Shown piece by piece: positions 37,853 through 50,448 of a stretch of 64,000 bases of DNA. The position numbers were made by a program, and so were the translations under genes. The DNA is from Onthophagus taurus (taxonomy: Eukaryota > Arthropoda > Insecta > Coleoptera > Scarabaeidae), in NCBI RefSeq assembly GCF_036711975.1, contig NW_027248941.1, positions 2,914,001 through 2,978,000 on the forward strand, given 5' to 3'. Numbering within the stretch: the first letter of the stretch is position 1; every line of letters begins with the position of its first letter. A model generated the notes under the pieces. It made no database searches and was not told where the DNA came from. It was given only the letters and a program-made list of their open reading frames with translations.

Positions 37853-40230
37853 GTCATCACATAGATCAACAATCTCTTTGATTCCATTAATTTGCGTCGT
37901 CCATCTCAAATGATGAAAAGATGTATTAAGTCTATTTCAACAATTTTGTCACGCACCAATAACCGTTTTATATTTTCTGACATCTTTGAAACTTTTCCAA
38001 AAAACACCAAAATTAAAATTTTCAACTTGGAGTTGGCATTAAATTCATTAAAATCGAACGAAATGATGTTTGCCCTGTCAAAAATGACGTTTAACTGTCA
38101 AATTGAATTAATTGTCACGATTTATGGGGAATTTCCCAATTTTGTGAGTGATATTTTGGAAAAAAGATGATGAAAAATGTTTCCGCCCATTTCGGTGGGT
38201 TTTTAGTTTTAGTTTTCATTTGGCCCAAGTGGCAAGGAAACTAAGTGAAATTTCTCGAGACGCCGCGCCCCCTCATTTTTCAACCCCCTCGAACTAATCT
38301 GAACGCCGTTTCTAAAGTGGTAGCGACGTCACTTCGATGGTTACTCGTAAACTAAATCGCCCGAAGGAACGTTTATTTTGAGAAGGGGGCCAAATTGTCT
38401 CACACGAAGCGATTAAATTAATTTATGTAAAAGGAGGAACATGTATTTTCGAAAAAGAGTTGATTAAAATTTATTTTTTTTGCTTTTTGAATTTTAGAGG
38501 GGGTAGTTTTAAAGGGATAATTTGAACTCTCAACCCGTGTTAATTTAACCCCCGAAACCCGCACTTCCTGCTGCAATACGATCGGTTCGCTTCGAATACC
38601 GACCTCTGGAAAATTTGTTAATTAAATTTTATCCCTCAACCCCCACGCGAAACCATCCACTATATATTTTTAATATTTTTTAAAATTTTTATTCAAATAT
38701 ATATGAATTCCCTTTTAAGTTTGTGTTTTGTGGTGGAGTTAAACTTGACACCTGTACACGAACAATGAAACATCACCTCAAAAACCCACCCCTAAAACCC
38801 ACCCTTCCTGTTGTTTTTAGGGGGTTTCCGAAATAAATCGCCTTTAAACTGTCAGCGGGGCGAAGGTAGCATATTGCTCGGGGATTCACAACCATCTATC
38901 ATGCAGTTAATACTCCCCGGAGAAGTTTCGAGACGCTTCGGGGGTGGGTTATTCGCTCCAACATTCTATATTATTGAGAAATGAGAAATAATTTTTTTTT
39001 TCGAGTAACAAACAACTCCATTGATTGCAATTTCAACTTTAAATGGATTCTCAAGTACCTCCTGAAAGACTCTAACCGGTTGGAAATCAAGTTGGGGGTG
39101 AGTTAGCCCACCCACAGCCCTCCGAGATAGGCGACAGGTACAGAGCTTAATTTGCAGAGTTACAACTCCATAGTTGGAAAAGTCCAAATAGAATCCTTAA
39201 CTTTATTTCGCTTGCTTCTTATTATTATTATTATTTCCCCTTTATGTTTAATTTTCACAATTTTATAATTATTAGGGGCGGAATAAAAATGGGGTAATTA
39301 AAAAAGTTTTCCTCCGATTCCAATTTAAAAAGCTCTACTTTTTCACAATCGGTTTACGACGTTTCATTTTTCCTTTTAAAACTTTCTAACTGTTATTAAG
39401 CGGGAGCGGGTGTAAAAGGGGTTGAAGATTCTCGTAAAGGTGAGATGTATCAATCTTGATGGGAAATTCTCCCTTAATTAAGCACCTAACGTCGGAATTC
39501 GAACTAACTAAAACTAACTTCAACACCCTATTTTAACCCCTCCAACAAAACGGGGGCAAACTCCCCCAAAACGGTTTTAGACAACACAAGCACAACTTCC
39601 AAAACGCAGCAGTTACCGCGATTATGTAACTTCGCAAATTTAGCCGTAAAAAAAAGTTTTTCGTAAATCTCCGTACTCTATTGAATCCGGTTTGGTTTAT
39701 TGGCAGTGTTAACCCAATTCCGGGCGCCGTTTTACACCTGAGCTTCTTGGGATCCCATAAAAAACAACCCCTTTTACGTTGTCCCTTTTTCGTGAATATT
39801 TAAAAGATAAAAAAATTTAAAAAAAATTGTATTCGTTGTTTTCGTCGGAACGAGGAAGTTATAACTGGGTTTATGATCTAATCGAGGGCGCGTAATCAAG
39901 AGGGCGCTGCCATCTCGTCGCCTTCATCACCGGAAGTTAAAGCTCCCCTCATTTTCTGAACGAACCCTCTCCGAATGGACGCCGGATGTTTACTTTGTCG
40001 CCTCGCTCAAAAGCTCTTTTCACCCCGCCCATGCTCTAATTTGATTGTTTTAAAAGAGGAAAGTTTTTGTTTTTTTTTTGGTTAAGCACTTGCTGAATCG
40101 ATTCAAAACGTCAAATTTTGATTTTATTGAATATTTTGACGTTTTTTGACAGAGTTTCAAAGATGTCAGAAAATAGAAAAAACTTATTGATTATGTCAAA
40201 ATTGTTACAATAGACTTAAAACTTCTTTTT
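37853..40230. other. Single-copy non-coding stretch
   Basis: No supported gene. The sequence is less AT-rich than the surrounding repeats, with C- and G-runs (for example 38270-38400, 38820-38950 and 39530-39600). It lacks recognisable repeats. It may hold regulatory sequence for Fas3. That is inference from position only. Confidence 0.35.
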
Positions 40231-40284
40231 ATTATGTGTTTTTAAAAATAAACAATGTTTATACTCCAATATATTTTATAAATT

Positions 40285-40335
40285 TATTAACTCTACCGGT
40301 TTCGGTCTAGACCTTCGTCAGGAGTCTCGTCGTAT
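40285..40335 (-). ncRNA. Possible hammerhead-ribozyme-like motif (Penelope-type context)
   Basis: The minus strand reads CTGACGAAGGTCTAGACC followed by GAAACCGGTAGAG. This has the order of a hammerhead core: CUGANGA, a short stem (GGTC/GACC), then GAAA. Such minimal hammerheads are known next to Penelope-like retroelements. The third stem and the cleavage site cannot be placed with confidence, and no reverse transcriptase ORF is nearby. This is a motif-level call only. Confidence 0.3.
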
Positions 40336-40379
40336 AAGGTTGAGGTTAGGAAACACATTCAAATTTACATTCAATTACA

Positions 40380-40790
40380 TTCAAATTTTAATATATCATT
40401 AATATCAAAATTGGTGTTGGTACGCATTTCAAAAGATTCTTAATGATAATTACAAATACGTCAATATTGAGGTTGACATTTCAAACTAAAGGTTCAAAGG
40501 TTGACAACTTCATGGTGTTAATGTCGACTTATTGAATAACCTTTAAATGAGCCCAACCATGACGCATTTATCTCGAAAAAACAAAAAGTTGGAATAAAAA
40601 ATATCAAACCTGAAGTTGGCAACAATGAAGTTAGCAAAATAATTTTTAAATATCAATACCAACCTTAATTTTTAAGTTTTTTTCTTATATTTTCGTTTTT
40701 TGTGATAAATTTTAAGACATTTTATGAATATTAAGAATATGTCAAAATAACATTGACATTTAAAACCGGAAATTGCTTATATCTCGCGTA
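40380..40790. repeat. Dispersed GTCAACTTCCGG repeat, reverse-type copy
   Basis: Contains TGACGCATTTATCTCGAAAA, AAGTTGGAATAAAAAATAT, GGCAACAATGAAGTTAGCAA and TGACATTTAAAACCGGAA in the same order as copies at 36720-36908, 61000-61500 and, inverted, 56150-56690 and 62890-63550. Nine or more copies occur in the window, including pieces at 26870-26984, 27500-27560, 35600-35716 and 42590-42720. Consecutive blocks suggest a tandem monomer of roughly 110-150 bp. Confidence 0.7.
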
Positions 40791-40799
40791 ATATTGAAG

Positions 40800-43782
40800 A
40801 TAAATGTCTCATTTTATTTTTTCAGTTGGTATTTATTCAGCGTTAGATTACTTTAATAAAAAAGGAATATTTAAAAAGATGAAAGATGACAGGTCTTGTC
40901 AATGAGGGTTTATTAAAATGATTTCGATGTAGTTAAATAGCGCGTTATTATTTTTTGTGGGATTTTAGCGGTTGTTATTTTTTAATAATGCGGAAACCGG
41001 GGCAATTTCCGTCCGCCCGGTGGCCCCCGCCACGCCAATTTAATTAATAATTTATAAGCGATTACCCCAACCGATGCGCCGCCACTGACTCTGATTTTCA
41101 TAAAACGCGAATTCCCCACCAAACGAGTGATCGATATTCAATATTGTCGCCAACATTCGAATTTATGTGCGGCGGGAAATTATTAACTTTTGTTTTCGCC
41201 CTCCTCCCCCCATCTCGTCCGCCCCCTTTACCCCCAACATCAACAACCGCCATTGTCGAAAACAACCCCTAAAAGCCCCGCACATTATTCACCGATTTAT
41301 TTTCGACAAATTTTCATTTATTTCCGCCGATTTGATTATTTATTAAAGTTTTTATTTGAAAGAGAATTTTTTTTTAAACGAAAATGTAACCCTTAAAGTA
41401 CGCTTTCAGTAAAGAACGACCGTTCGGTCCCAAACACTCACTAAAGATCGCGCCCCGAAAGCATTTTTGCCACGGTGAGTGTGTTTTCTTGTTCGCTCGC
41501 GTGTGCCGAGACGTAAGTTGGTGAAAACCCGCCCTGAAAGGGGGTTGGGTTGTCGAAAGGAAAACCAGCGGCAACTACGGACATTTTGAACCCTTTCAAC
41601 GTTGCCCTCAGGGCACCCGAACGCTTCGAAATTACACAGGAAACTTGCTTTTAGCCTCGTACCTACCGTTGAAGACATAAATGAATTTTCAAAATAAAGT
41701 TTGGTTAAAAATAAATAAATTAAAAAAGAAAAAAAAGTGTAAAGTAAAAAAGGAACGAATAAGAAGAAGAAGAAGAACGATATTGGATTTTTATAGAAAA
41801 GTTTTCCGACGCCGACGAGGTTTTCGAGGGGGATGATGTTTACCTCTGACCGAGATTCGTAGACGTCAGCTTGTTTATAAGTCGAAATCTGGGAAATGTA
41901 GGGCATCTCGACCATCTACCCAAGTGAAGAATTGCGAGGGGACGAAAAAATAGGGTCAAAAACAAACCTATTTGTTATTTTAATTTATATGAAAACGAAT
42001 AAATAAATCTAATATAAATAATCAATTATATTGAGAAATTGGGTGCATTCGCGTTTGTTAAAGCTATAATTTTTGAGAAACTTCGACACGAAGCTTAAAA
42101 CACGGCAAAAATAAAAAGAACCAAGTGAAATTACCAAGAAAAAAATTAAAACGAAACCAACTCAGAAGTAGTTACATTCATTTGCATATCACGCGAGCTT
42201 CGTGAGCTTAATGACGGTAAGTTTATTCTAAAAATTTCGTTGGAATATTAAGAATTTACACATATACAGGTGTCACACAAAAAACGCCCCAACCTGTAAC
42301 TGTCATTTACATTCCGATTTTCATGACCCAGGTATCAAATAAAATGGTTCCACAACGATTATCAACTTTTGATTTCGTCGGTATGTTTTTCTTCACGCTA
42401 TTGGATAGAGATTCTTTTCTGAATAAATTAATGTACAACACATCAACAATAATTGTAATTGCAGCATAGAAAAACATTAAAATAATTTCCTAACATTCTC
42501 TTAAAGTGACTTGTGTTATACTGTAGTGTGCCACGGAATAAATAAAAAAAAAACAACTTATAAGTATCATTTACAACTGCTTCATTTTTGTGATAAATTT
42601 TAAGACATTTTATGAATATTAAGAATATGTCGAAATTGAGATTGACATTTAAAACCTGAAGTTGGTCATTATATAGTAGAGAAGTCATGTGTGAAGTTAG
42701 AAACGTCAAAAGTTGAAATTGACGTTTTCGAGTTAAAAATTCCGTCTAATTTGGTATTCACGCATCGTTTCTTCCCTTTCGACCCAACCCTACTGGTGCT
42801 AATAAAACGTAAAGAAAAGAAAATAGTAAATGGGAGAAAAAGACAATAAAGCGAAACCGTTTTAAAGTCTATCTTGGAGTCGACGTCGTTTTCTTCGTTG
42901 TCGTCGTCGCTCTCAGAGTGAGAATCTCGACAATTGCTTGGGCTGCCGGCAATATCTATGGAAATCGTCGCGTAAACGTGGAAGAATTTTCTCCTTCACA
43001 TAAAATAGTTACACTATTTTAGGAAAAAAAAATTAACTTTAAATTTTTTTCTTTTTTTAATTTTCATTGAAAAAGATTTCCTCAAGTTTTCTTCCTCCTC
43101 TCCGAGTTTCTTTTCGATCCTTTTAATTCGCTTCTTGAGAAAGTTTCTATCTTGTTTATCCCACGGGGGAGTTAGGCGTAGAAGTGGTGGAGCACGTTCT
43201 CCGCCCCCTCTTTTCAGGGGAGCTCGACCAAGTCCAAAGGAAGCCGGTAATTAATAATAGCGAACAGTTTCTGTGGCCACAGGCGCCGAGACGCGACGTC
43301 CAAGAAACTTACCCCTAACTTCGGACAACTTCTCTAATTAATATACACGCGACGTTGGGGTACTTCACCATCCTCACAAACCGAAATTCGGTGATTTAAT
43401 TTTTTTTTAATTAATTTAATTATTTTTGAACCAAAATATGCACGTCACGTATTCGTAAAAAATCCCGCCTCTATAAAACATCAAATCCCCTGCCATTAGC
43501 GATGATATAGAGCTCGAACGGACGCCCGATATCGTTTCGCATCCCACCCTCATCCCCCTTTGTTACTGATGGTGGGAGGGGGGGACAACGACAAAAATCA
43601 AACTGCGAGTATGTATCAACCCCTCAAAATAATAGGGCCACGTTTCTTATTTTTGACATTTTCAACTTAACAATTAACATTTTGACATTTCTGACAGATC
43701 ATGTGATTTTCAAATTCGATTAATTCGTCAATGCGTCAAAATTAGATTAGAACCCTCTAAAACACTATAAATACCATGTATA
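40800..43782. other. Single-copy non-coding stretch with one repeat piece
   Basis: No supported gene. Long open frames at 41374-41915 are low-complexity shadows. 42266 starts a lone tip, TACAGGTGTCACACAAAAAA, like the ends of the palindromic elements but without a partner. 42590-42720 is a fragment of the dispersed repeat. 43440-43510 contains TATAAAACATC on the plus strand, which could be a TATA box, with no gene seen after it. Confidence 0.35.
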
Positions 43783-45470
43783 TAGGTAGGGTGTCTCTGA
43801 ATGACTGCAACAAACTTCAAGGAGTGATTCTTTAGTGAATTTTAAAGGTACTTTAATATATGAACCATGGGCGACTTCGGCTCCCCTGGGGAGCTATGCC
43901 CCTCCAAAAATGGTGAAAGTTATTGGTTTAATCTTTTTTTCTAGAAAACTATAAACACCAGAAAAATGAAATTTGGGGAATAAGTTTAGCTCGTTTCTAG
44001 CTTATTTGTACTTTTAATATTCCCTTCTAAGTTATTAAACGTAACCACCCCCGTTCAATTTATGCCTAGATTTTTGTTAATAAGCATTTTATTGTTTTTA
44101 ATATTTACCATTTTTATCCCCTTAATACATTCTAATATATATATTATTATTAGTATATTATTTTCACCCTCTACCCTCTTCCTCCATTTCCATACCCTCG
44201 GCTCCTCGGCCCAATCATCCCCTCATCCTTCCCTTTGTCTCCTTACCCCCACAACCATTCTCATCCATCGTTTCCCCTCTCCTAAGATCTGCCCTCGGTC
44301 CAACTCCTCCTCCCTCAACTCACTGCACCCATTCAACATATGTTCCAACGTTTCCCATTCCTCCCTGCATAGCCTACACCACCTCTCCTCATCGGCCATC
44401 CAGTATCTGTTAGCTTTCTCCTCGTTTCCACAAAGGAACCTAGCCACCAACTTCTTCCCTTCCTCATCTCCTTCCAATAACAAGTATCTAGGCAGCCCCT
44501 CCGTTATTATGTCCCTGTACCTTTCGTTATATCTCCCCTCTTTTATTTGTGTCCTTCTTTCCTGTCTCTGCACATCTCGGTCCCTATCTCTCAACTCCCT
44601 CCACATCTTCCTACCCACCCTTCGTCTACTATTTATCTCAGTTACCGAGTAGCCCGCTCGTCTATAATAGTTGTCTCTGTCTCCTTTCCCATATCTGATC
44701 TTTCCCTCTCTAATTTCCCTCCAACACTCCCCCAAGATCCCGCAGTTTGGTCTCCCTTCTATTTTTTCTTCATATTTCACTGCTCTCCTGCCCGCCTCCA
44801 CTCTGACCTTATCCACCTTTACCTCTTCCCTCACTATATACCCCGGTGTTTCTCTCGCCACCCCAAGCACCCATCTCCAGTATCTAGCTTGCACGTCCTC
44901 CAGCATTGCCTGCTCTCTCCATCCCCATACATCATCACACTGCTAACCAGGCCTTCAAACATAATCTTCCTCGCTGCCACATTCCTTCCAAAAACTCTCT
45001 TCCCCCAACCCCATACTTGTCCCATCACCTTATTCGCCTTTTTTGCCATAGTTATCACATGCGACCCCTCCCTGTTGTCCTCCCTGAACACATACCCCAA
45101 GTAAGTATAGTCCCTAACCTCCTCGATCTCTTTTCCCTCCCATCTCCAGTTTTCTGTTCTTTTTCTCCCATCCTTACAAAACTTCATCATCCTTGTCTTC
45201 CCCACATTCACTTCCAGCCCCTTCCCTCTAAAATATCTTTCCAATGTCTTTATCATATCTTTCATCTCCGCCGCTTCTCTCGCCATGACCACGATGTCAT
45301 CCGCGTATGCTAACATATGCACCTTTCTACCTCCCACCACCAACCCTCCCATTTGCCCCTTCCCCAATCTATCCTCCAGGTCCGCCGTATACAGTGCAAA
45401 CAGACTTGGGCTCAGCGGACAGGCCTAGATTTTTGTATCAAGATGATAAATATTCAATACAATATTGTGA
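43783..45470. mobile_element. Broken copy of palindromic family A, split by a LINE
   Basis: 43783-44077 matches the left arm of the element at 18114-19264 (shared blocks GAACCATGGGCGACTTCGGC and GTAACCACCCCCGTTCAATT). The match resumes at 45423 (GCCTAGATTTTTGT, then AAGATGATAAA) and is lost by about 45470. Only part of one arm remains. The interruption is a LINE with its own target-site duplication. Confidence 0.7.
44078..45422 (-). mobile_element. 5'-truncated LINE (reverse transcriptase C-terminal part)
   Basis: Minus-strand frames 45367-44834 and 44906-44223 together cover the end of a non-LTR reverse transcriptase. The catalytic AYADDIVVMA box is near the truncated 5' end. YTYLGYVF and a C-terminal CRLCREEWETLEHMLNGC zinc knuckle follow. 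One frameshift in the overlap separates the two frames. The 14 bp direct repeat GCCTAGATTTTTGT flanks it (44064-44077, 45423-45436), so the insertion is precise. It lies in a copy of palindromic family A. The clade is uncertain. Similar frames are familiar from ant genomes. Confidence 0.85.
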
Positions 45471-47274
45471 CCATATTCAAAAATCGTAATAGTCATAATA
45501 ATCATAATAGGAAACTCAATGTTGACAATTAACAAGCAATTGTCGAAACATGAGCGGAAAAATAAGCCAAGTTTGCTTATGTTAAAAATTAAAATTTTAG
45601 AATAAATAATACATTTAAAAGTAAATAATTCGAAAACTAATAGACTTAGACAATTTAAATAAGAGTACCTTTTTTATGTAAAATTGAATGCTCTTCGTGA
45701 TTTGTAGCTCTTATTGGTCGTATCTCAACTGCCAAAAAACTTATTATTTGATTTATCAAACGAGTAGTGTGTATCTAGTGCCCTCTACCAAAAACTTCCA
45801 ATTCAGATTGATTCATCATTAAAAATAAATTTTTGTAATTAAAAATTAAAGAGCTTTAATATAATAGAAGTTATTGCAACGCAATTTTTTAACATTTTTC
45901 TATTTATATAAAAAGAAAAATGAGTCAAAAAGACGAAGTAGACGAGCGGCCATAAAACATAACCTGTCGTAAGTCAGACGGAGATGGGGGGTTCTCGTTA
46001 AAACTTAGCTCATATCGCCTAGTTTTTACGGGACGACACCAGGTGTCTCTCGTTCACGTTTTTCCCTTAGACTCCCCCTCGCCCGTCACCTCCCCATCCT
46101 ACGCCTACTACGCGGATCTTTCAGCGCTTTCGGAGTTTTCGAGCTCCGCTTCGAAATTTTCAACTGCACAAGATTGCTTTCTTTCTCTAACAAAACTTAT
46201 TACACGTCCTCCGAGTAATTTATTACTTATTGTTGTCGATCTGGGTTGTAAACAAACGCGTTAATACAAAGTGGATTAAATGAATTATTAAGGTTGAAAA
46301 ACAAAAATCCCCGAGTGAAAGCTCAAAAAGCTCGCAGAAATCTTTCAACGTTGCCGACTTAATTACAGCGTCGCCGTGGTCTTAATGAACCACTTCAGGG
46401 CTTCAACCCTTTATTTAAAGTCGTCGAATATTTTCAAAGAGCAAAGTTCTCGCAGACTTTGAAATACTTCGAATATCGACAAAAGGTATCCACTCAAAGG
46501 TTGTGCTTAAATCAAAGGAACTAAAATCCTAATGATGTTCGATATTTGTAATGTATTGTTGAAGGGAATAGAATTCCGAGTAAAACGGGGTGTTAAGTTA
46601 GGGTTGGAAATGTTGGGAGAAGTTTTCCGCGCGTCGCCAGTGAAAAATTTTCAATTTCCCGGAGGTAATTTCGGGCCGCGAAGCGGAATATCTCCGCGTC
46701 GGCAGCCGCCGGGACAAATTAACCGTGAAATACGTCTTCAAACCCACCCCACACCAACCCCAATCCTCACAAATAACGAAAAAGGAACGACGCGCGTGAA
46801 ACAAACTTGACGAGACATTATTGGATTTTTACGTCGACTTTTCTTATTTATTTTTACCATCCCCCGAAAAAAAAAAAATAAATAAATAAATAAATTAAGA
46901 ACATAGAGGGTGTGGTGTAACAAATCTACAAAGGATTCGTTTCAAATTGAAACTAAACGAGAAAGGGGATGAAACCCCCCTTAACATCCCCGTTTTCGTC
47001 GTCGTCGTCCGGTGTCAGAAACACGCTAAACAGTTTCCCTTTGCACAAAGTTTCGTAATTAAGCGACTACATAAAACGGACTTGGTCCGAAAATGAATAG
47101 AAATTGAAATAATTTTGTTTATTAATCGGGGGATTAAAGGAACGAAGATGTGGTTTAATTAAAATATCTTATCGACCGATTTAACCACTTCTAAGCAGCT
47201 TTTGAATGCATTAGACGTTGCCCCAACCCAACTCAATGTGGTTTAACTTTCCAAGTATCTCGACTTAGGCTAGT
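45471..47274. other. Single-copy non-coding stretch
   Basis: No supported gene. 45990-47240 is moderately GC-rich with unmatched open frames. 47190-47260 has an inverted homologue at 54370-54430 (see findings). Confidence 0.35.
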
Positions 47275-47396
47275 TACTACCATCTTCTGGTTAAGCTATC
47301 TAAGGGATTATTACCATGGTTACGGCTATTTTACGCGCTCTCATTGGCTAGTAGATGGGTTTATCTATAAGATAAATTTAACTAAAAGATGGTAGT
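47275..47396. mobile_element. 120-bp MITE with TACTACCATCTT ends
   Basis: The left end TACTACCATCTTCTGGTTAA and the right end TTAACTAAAAGATGGTAGTA form imperfect inverted repeats of about 25 bp. No ORF. Confidence 0.6.
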
Positions 47397-47553
47397 ATTG
47401 GACCTTAATAGGGCCAAATCATATATCCTGCACAACAAGGTTTCTTGTGAGTTAAATATTGCTAGATATTGATTTAGATATGTTTAGATGTCTTGATGGT
47501 GCTAATTCTAATTTTAGTTTAATAAAAATACACAACAATCTAGCGCTTAAGAG

Positions 47554-49600
47554 GCTACTTTACCATACAGCTCGGCAAATTACAAAAAACATACATTATT
47601 TATGAAAATATTTGGATGAAATTTTGTACATAGCTTCTTCTAACAATTCTACATAACGCATGGTGAAAATTTTTAAAGTTTTCCAAAAAAAGGGGTTTTT
47701 TTCCTCAATATTATACAATTTGGTCGTTCTTTTTTAGCTTGCATGATAGTATACTTGAAAATAGTAATATTTTTCAAATAAATTTTTTCAAAATTTTTAG
47801 TTATAAAGGAATAGTTTGTAATTTGCTAAAATTGCAAAAAGGTAGCGTAAAAATGAATATTTTCCGTCAAGATTCCCACGAAGTATTACCACCGCGTTAG
47901 TCCCGCCTCCTGCCGACTGAGCGGCGCTGACATCGACTCTCTTCATCGAAGCTCCTTGTTTTATCTATTACTTTTTAATGTGGTAGAGAAAATAATCATT
48001 TCCAAAAGTACGTTTTGAACTTTATTTTCCGTGATTTTCTACTAATGATTATGTAATTTAACAAAATTTTTGAATTTATAGTCAATAGTTGTTATTTTAT
48101 TGTGTACTATAGTGTTAGTTTAATTTAGTTTGTGTAAAGTTTTTATAAACAATGGGTAAGTATGTTCATCTAAAAAACTACCCCTTAGCATTTGAAGATG
48201 TTCTCGAAAAAGGAGTAATAGACGGTAATAATTTACGATATAAATTTTTATAAAATCTAAAATTTCATATTTTATAGTCCGAGATTCAATTGAAAAATGT
48301 ATTCATTCCGAAAGGTAAGTTAAATTTTATTAATTTTATTGTATAAACTGTGATACACATAAAAAGGACTTATTTAAAAAGAATAAACCATCACAGTAAA
48401 AATTAAAACGATACATTATTTGAAGCGATACCATAAGTTAAATAATACAAATGATGCAGAACCAAATACTGATGGTGGAGAATAATCCATTCAACTGCAA
48501 CAAAACTCGCATTAAATTTATTAATGAGTCAAAAGAAGGGCTTAGCAGCTCATTTCTTTTATGTTTTATGTGCGGGATAAAAAAGAAGCTTTACACTGAA
48601 GAAAGCAAAAAGTCTATTGAGATAAACTCTGCTGTTGTTTCTGTTATCTGTCGGTACCGGATATACACAGGCTGAAGAATTATTGTTATGTGTGGATATA
48701 CTATTTATGTTAACAAAAACATTCCAAAAATATCAAGAACCCGTAAGTGACATGGCATAGCAGTCTATGAAGAACGCAGGTAAAGAAGAATTAATTTAGT
48801 TACAGCTTCAGGAGAAGTAAATAAAGACTGAATAAAGACTGTAAACGCTAAACGCTCGAACAACATCAATTACGATGCATCATCCGGAGTGGTACTGCTA
48901 TAAAATAATTGTATACAATAAAATAAAATACTCGTGTATACAGGGTAATTCAGGTAGGTAGCGAAAGCCGATCAGGGTAATGATAGCAATTCGGTTATAA
49001 TTTATGAGTGACATTTCACACGAAGAATATAAAAGAAAGAAGAATTTATTGGAAACTTGCAAGATGGATGCATTAACAGAAATAAAATACAAATTCTTAC
49101 CAGAAGCTAAAGTACCAATCAGATATGGATCCAAGAAAGGTATCTGTGCCTAACTGCATCGAGATTTGGTGATGTATGTAGGATGAGAAATGACACGTCT
49201 TGCTTAAATAAAGTTAAATCAATCTTGTACTCGAAATTTGCTAGAAATAATAACACTAAACATGGCCAAGACTATGAATGACTTGCATTAAAAAAATTTG
49301 AAAGTAAATATAACTTGCCAGCAAACTCTTGAGTTCTATTCATCCGTAGGATGTATGGATTCTTAGTTGCAAGTCCAAATGAAACAATAAAAAACGAAAA
49401 TGCCATCGTCGAGGTGAAGTGTTCAGCGAATTTCAAGAGCTTACATCTATTCAACGATGGCAAATTAAAATTTCCTAAAGATTTTTCTAGTCAGGGCTGT
49501 TTTATTTATTACACTATTAGCCATATTTTGTATACTTCAATCATTATTTAATATTATTATTAATTAGGTATTACATATTATTTCATTTACTTATACAAGG
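47554..49600 (+). mobile_element. Broken Mutator-like transposon with a YqaJ exonuclease domain
   Basis: Four coding blocks lie in order on the plus strand. Two small in-phase exons (48152-48224 and 48278-48314) start MGKYVHLKNYPLAFEDVLEK. Then 48510-48770 has IEINSAVVSVICRYRIYTG, AEELLLCVDILFM and KTFQKYQEPVSD, matching the Mutator-like transposase domain seen in insect genes. Finally 49145-49470 has ASRFGDVCRMRNDTSCLNK, ILYSKF and FLVASPNETI...AIVEVKC, the YqaJ/lambda-exonuclease fold. The usual SPDG aspartate is Asn here. Several stops and shifts break it, and the central transposase is largely missing. An inverted pair (47554-47587 and 47815-47847, GCAAATTACAAA) marks the left side. The right end is unclear. 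Confidence 0.65.
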
Positions 49601-50448
49601 TGATGCAGACCATGCAGTCCATTTTTTTAAACAGAAATATTAAAAAAGTTCGAATGAAAAGTAATAATATTCATAAAGGAACCACATTTATTCAGCTATT
49701 TTTTGTTTAATTTTTGTAACTACCTGTTTTCAAATAAAATTACTTACACGGTTACTCTGAGACACCTGTATATCAAACGAACGCATAATAATACAACAAA
49801 GATATAATTTATAAATGTTGTACCGAACTTTTCACATTCCTGTATTGCAAATATATCTATTTTAATATAAAATGAAGTTATAAATGTTATTTTCGTTTCA
49901 AAATGATATAAATGTTTTATGCGTCGCAAAATTATTTATTGCATTTGAAATTGATTTTTGCCTTACATTCAGTTGAATTATAAACCCATAATCTTAGATG
50001 TTCTCAACTTCTTTCTCTAATTTCTCTATTAAAAAATTAATATTCTATTCATATCGAAAAAAAGCATTAAAAAACTGATATTTGCGTAATGTAAATTGTT
50101 GTGAACCAAAATACTTAAAAAAAACAAACGTAGTAAAAAAGTGGGCTAAATAACTAAAATAATAAATAAATTGGAAAGTCAATAAAAAGATTGATTGTGA
50201 TTCGTAATTAAGAAAAAGTGTTAATAAATAATAATATTTAGAAGAAGTCGTTTAATTTCTTCATTAACAACATCGACGAGAAAAAGAATCGTAATAAAAT
50301 AAACACGATGTTTTTTTTATCTATAAAGGGTCGGGCCTAGTAGAAAATAAACTCCGCCTCGTTGCTTCCGAACGTCCGTCGTCTGCGCCCCTCAGAAACT
50401 GACCGACCTGGTAAAGTGGGCTCTTAATAACAACTAAAACTAGAACTA
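49601..50448. other. AT-rich non-coding stretch
   Basis: No gene seen. 49762-49776 (GAGACACCTGTATAT) resembles a lone tip of a palindromic element. 50325-50430 is a more mixed segment (GGGTCGGGCCTAG, CGAACGTCCGTCG). Confidence 0.35.

Noticed and set aside
37892-38170. 92-aa plus-strand frame
   Set aside because: Starts at a non-ATG codon right after the P-like element, with no motif or splice context.
41406-41915. 169-aa minus-strand frame with a hydrophobic run, considered as the Fas3 signal-peptide exon
   Set aside because: The hydrophobic run is a Phe-rich low-complexity stretch far from the start, and no phase-1 donor follows a suitable Met.
43430-43520. TATAAAACATC considered as a promoter
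   Set aside because: No gene or start signal follows on the plus strand, so it remains only a sequence match.
44062-45532. Long plus-strand open frames (up to 196 aa)
   Set aside because: They are antisense shadows of the LINE at 44078-45422, rich in Pro/Ser/Leu because the real minus-strand frame is Glu/Arg-rich.
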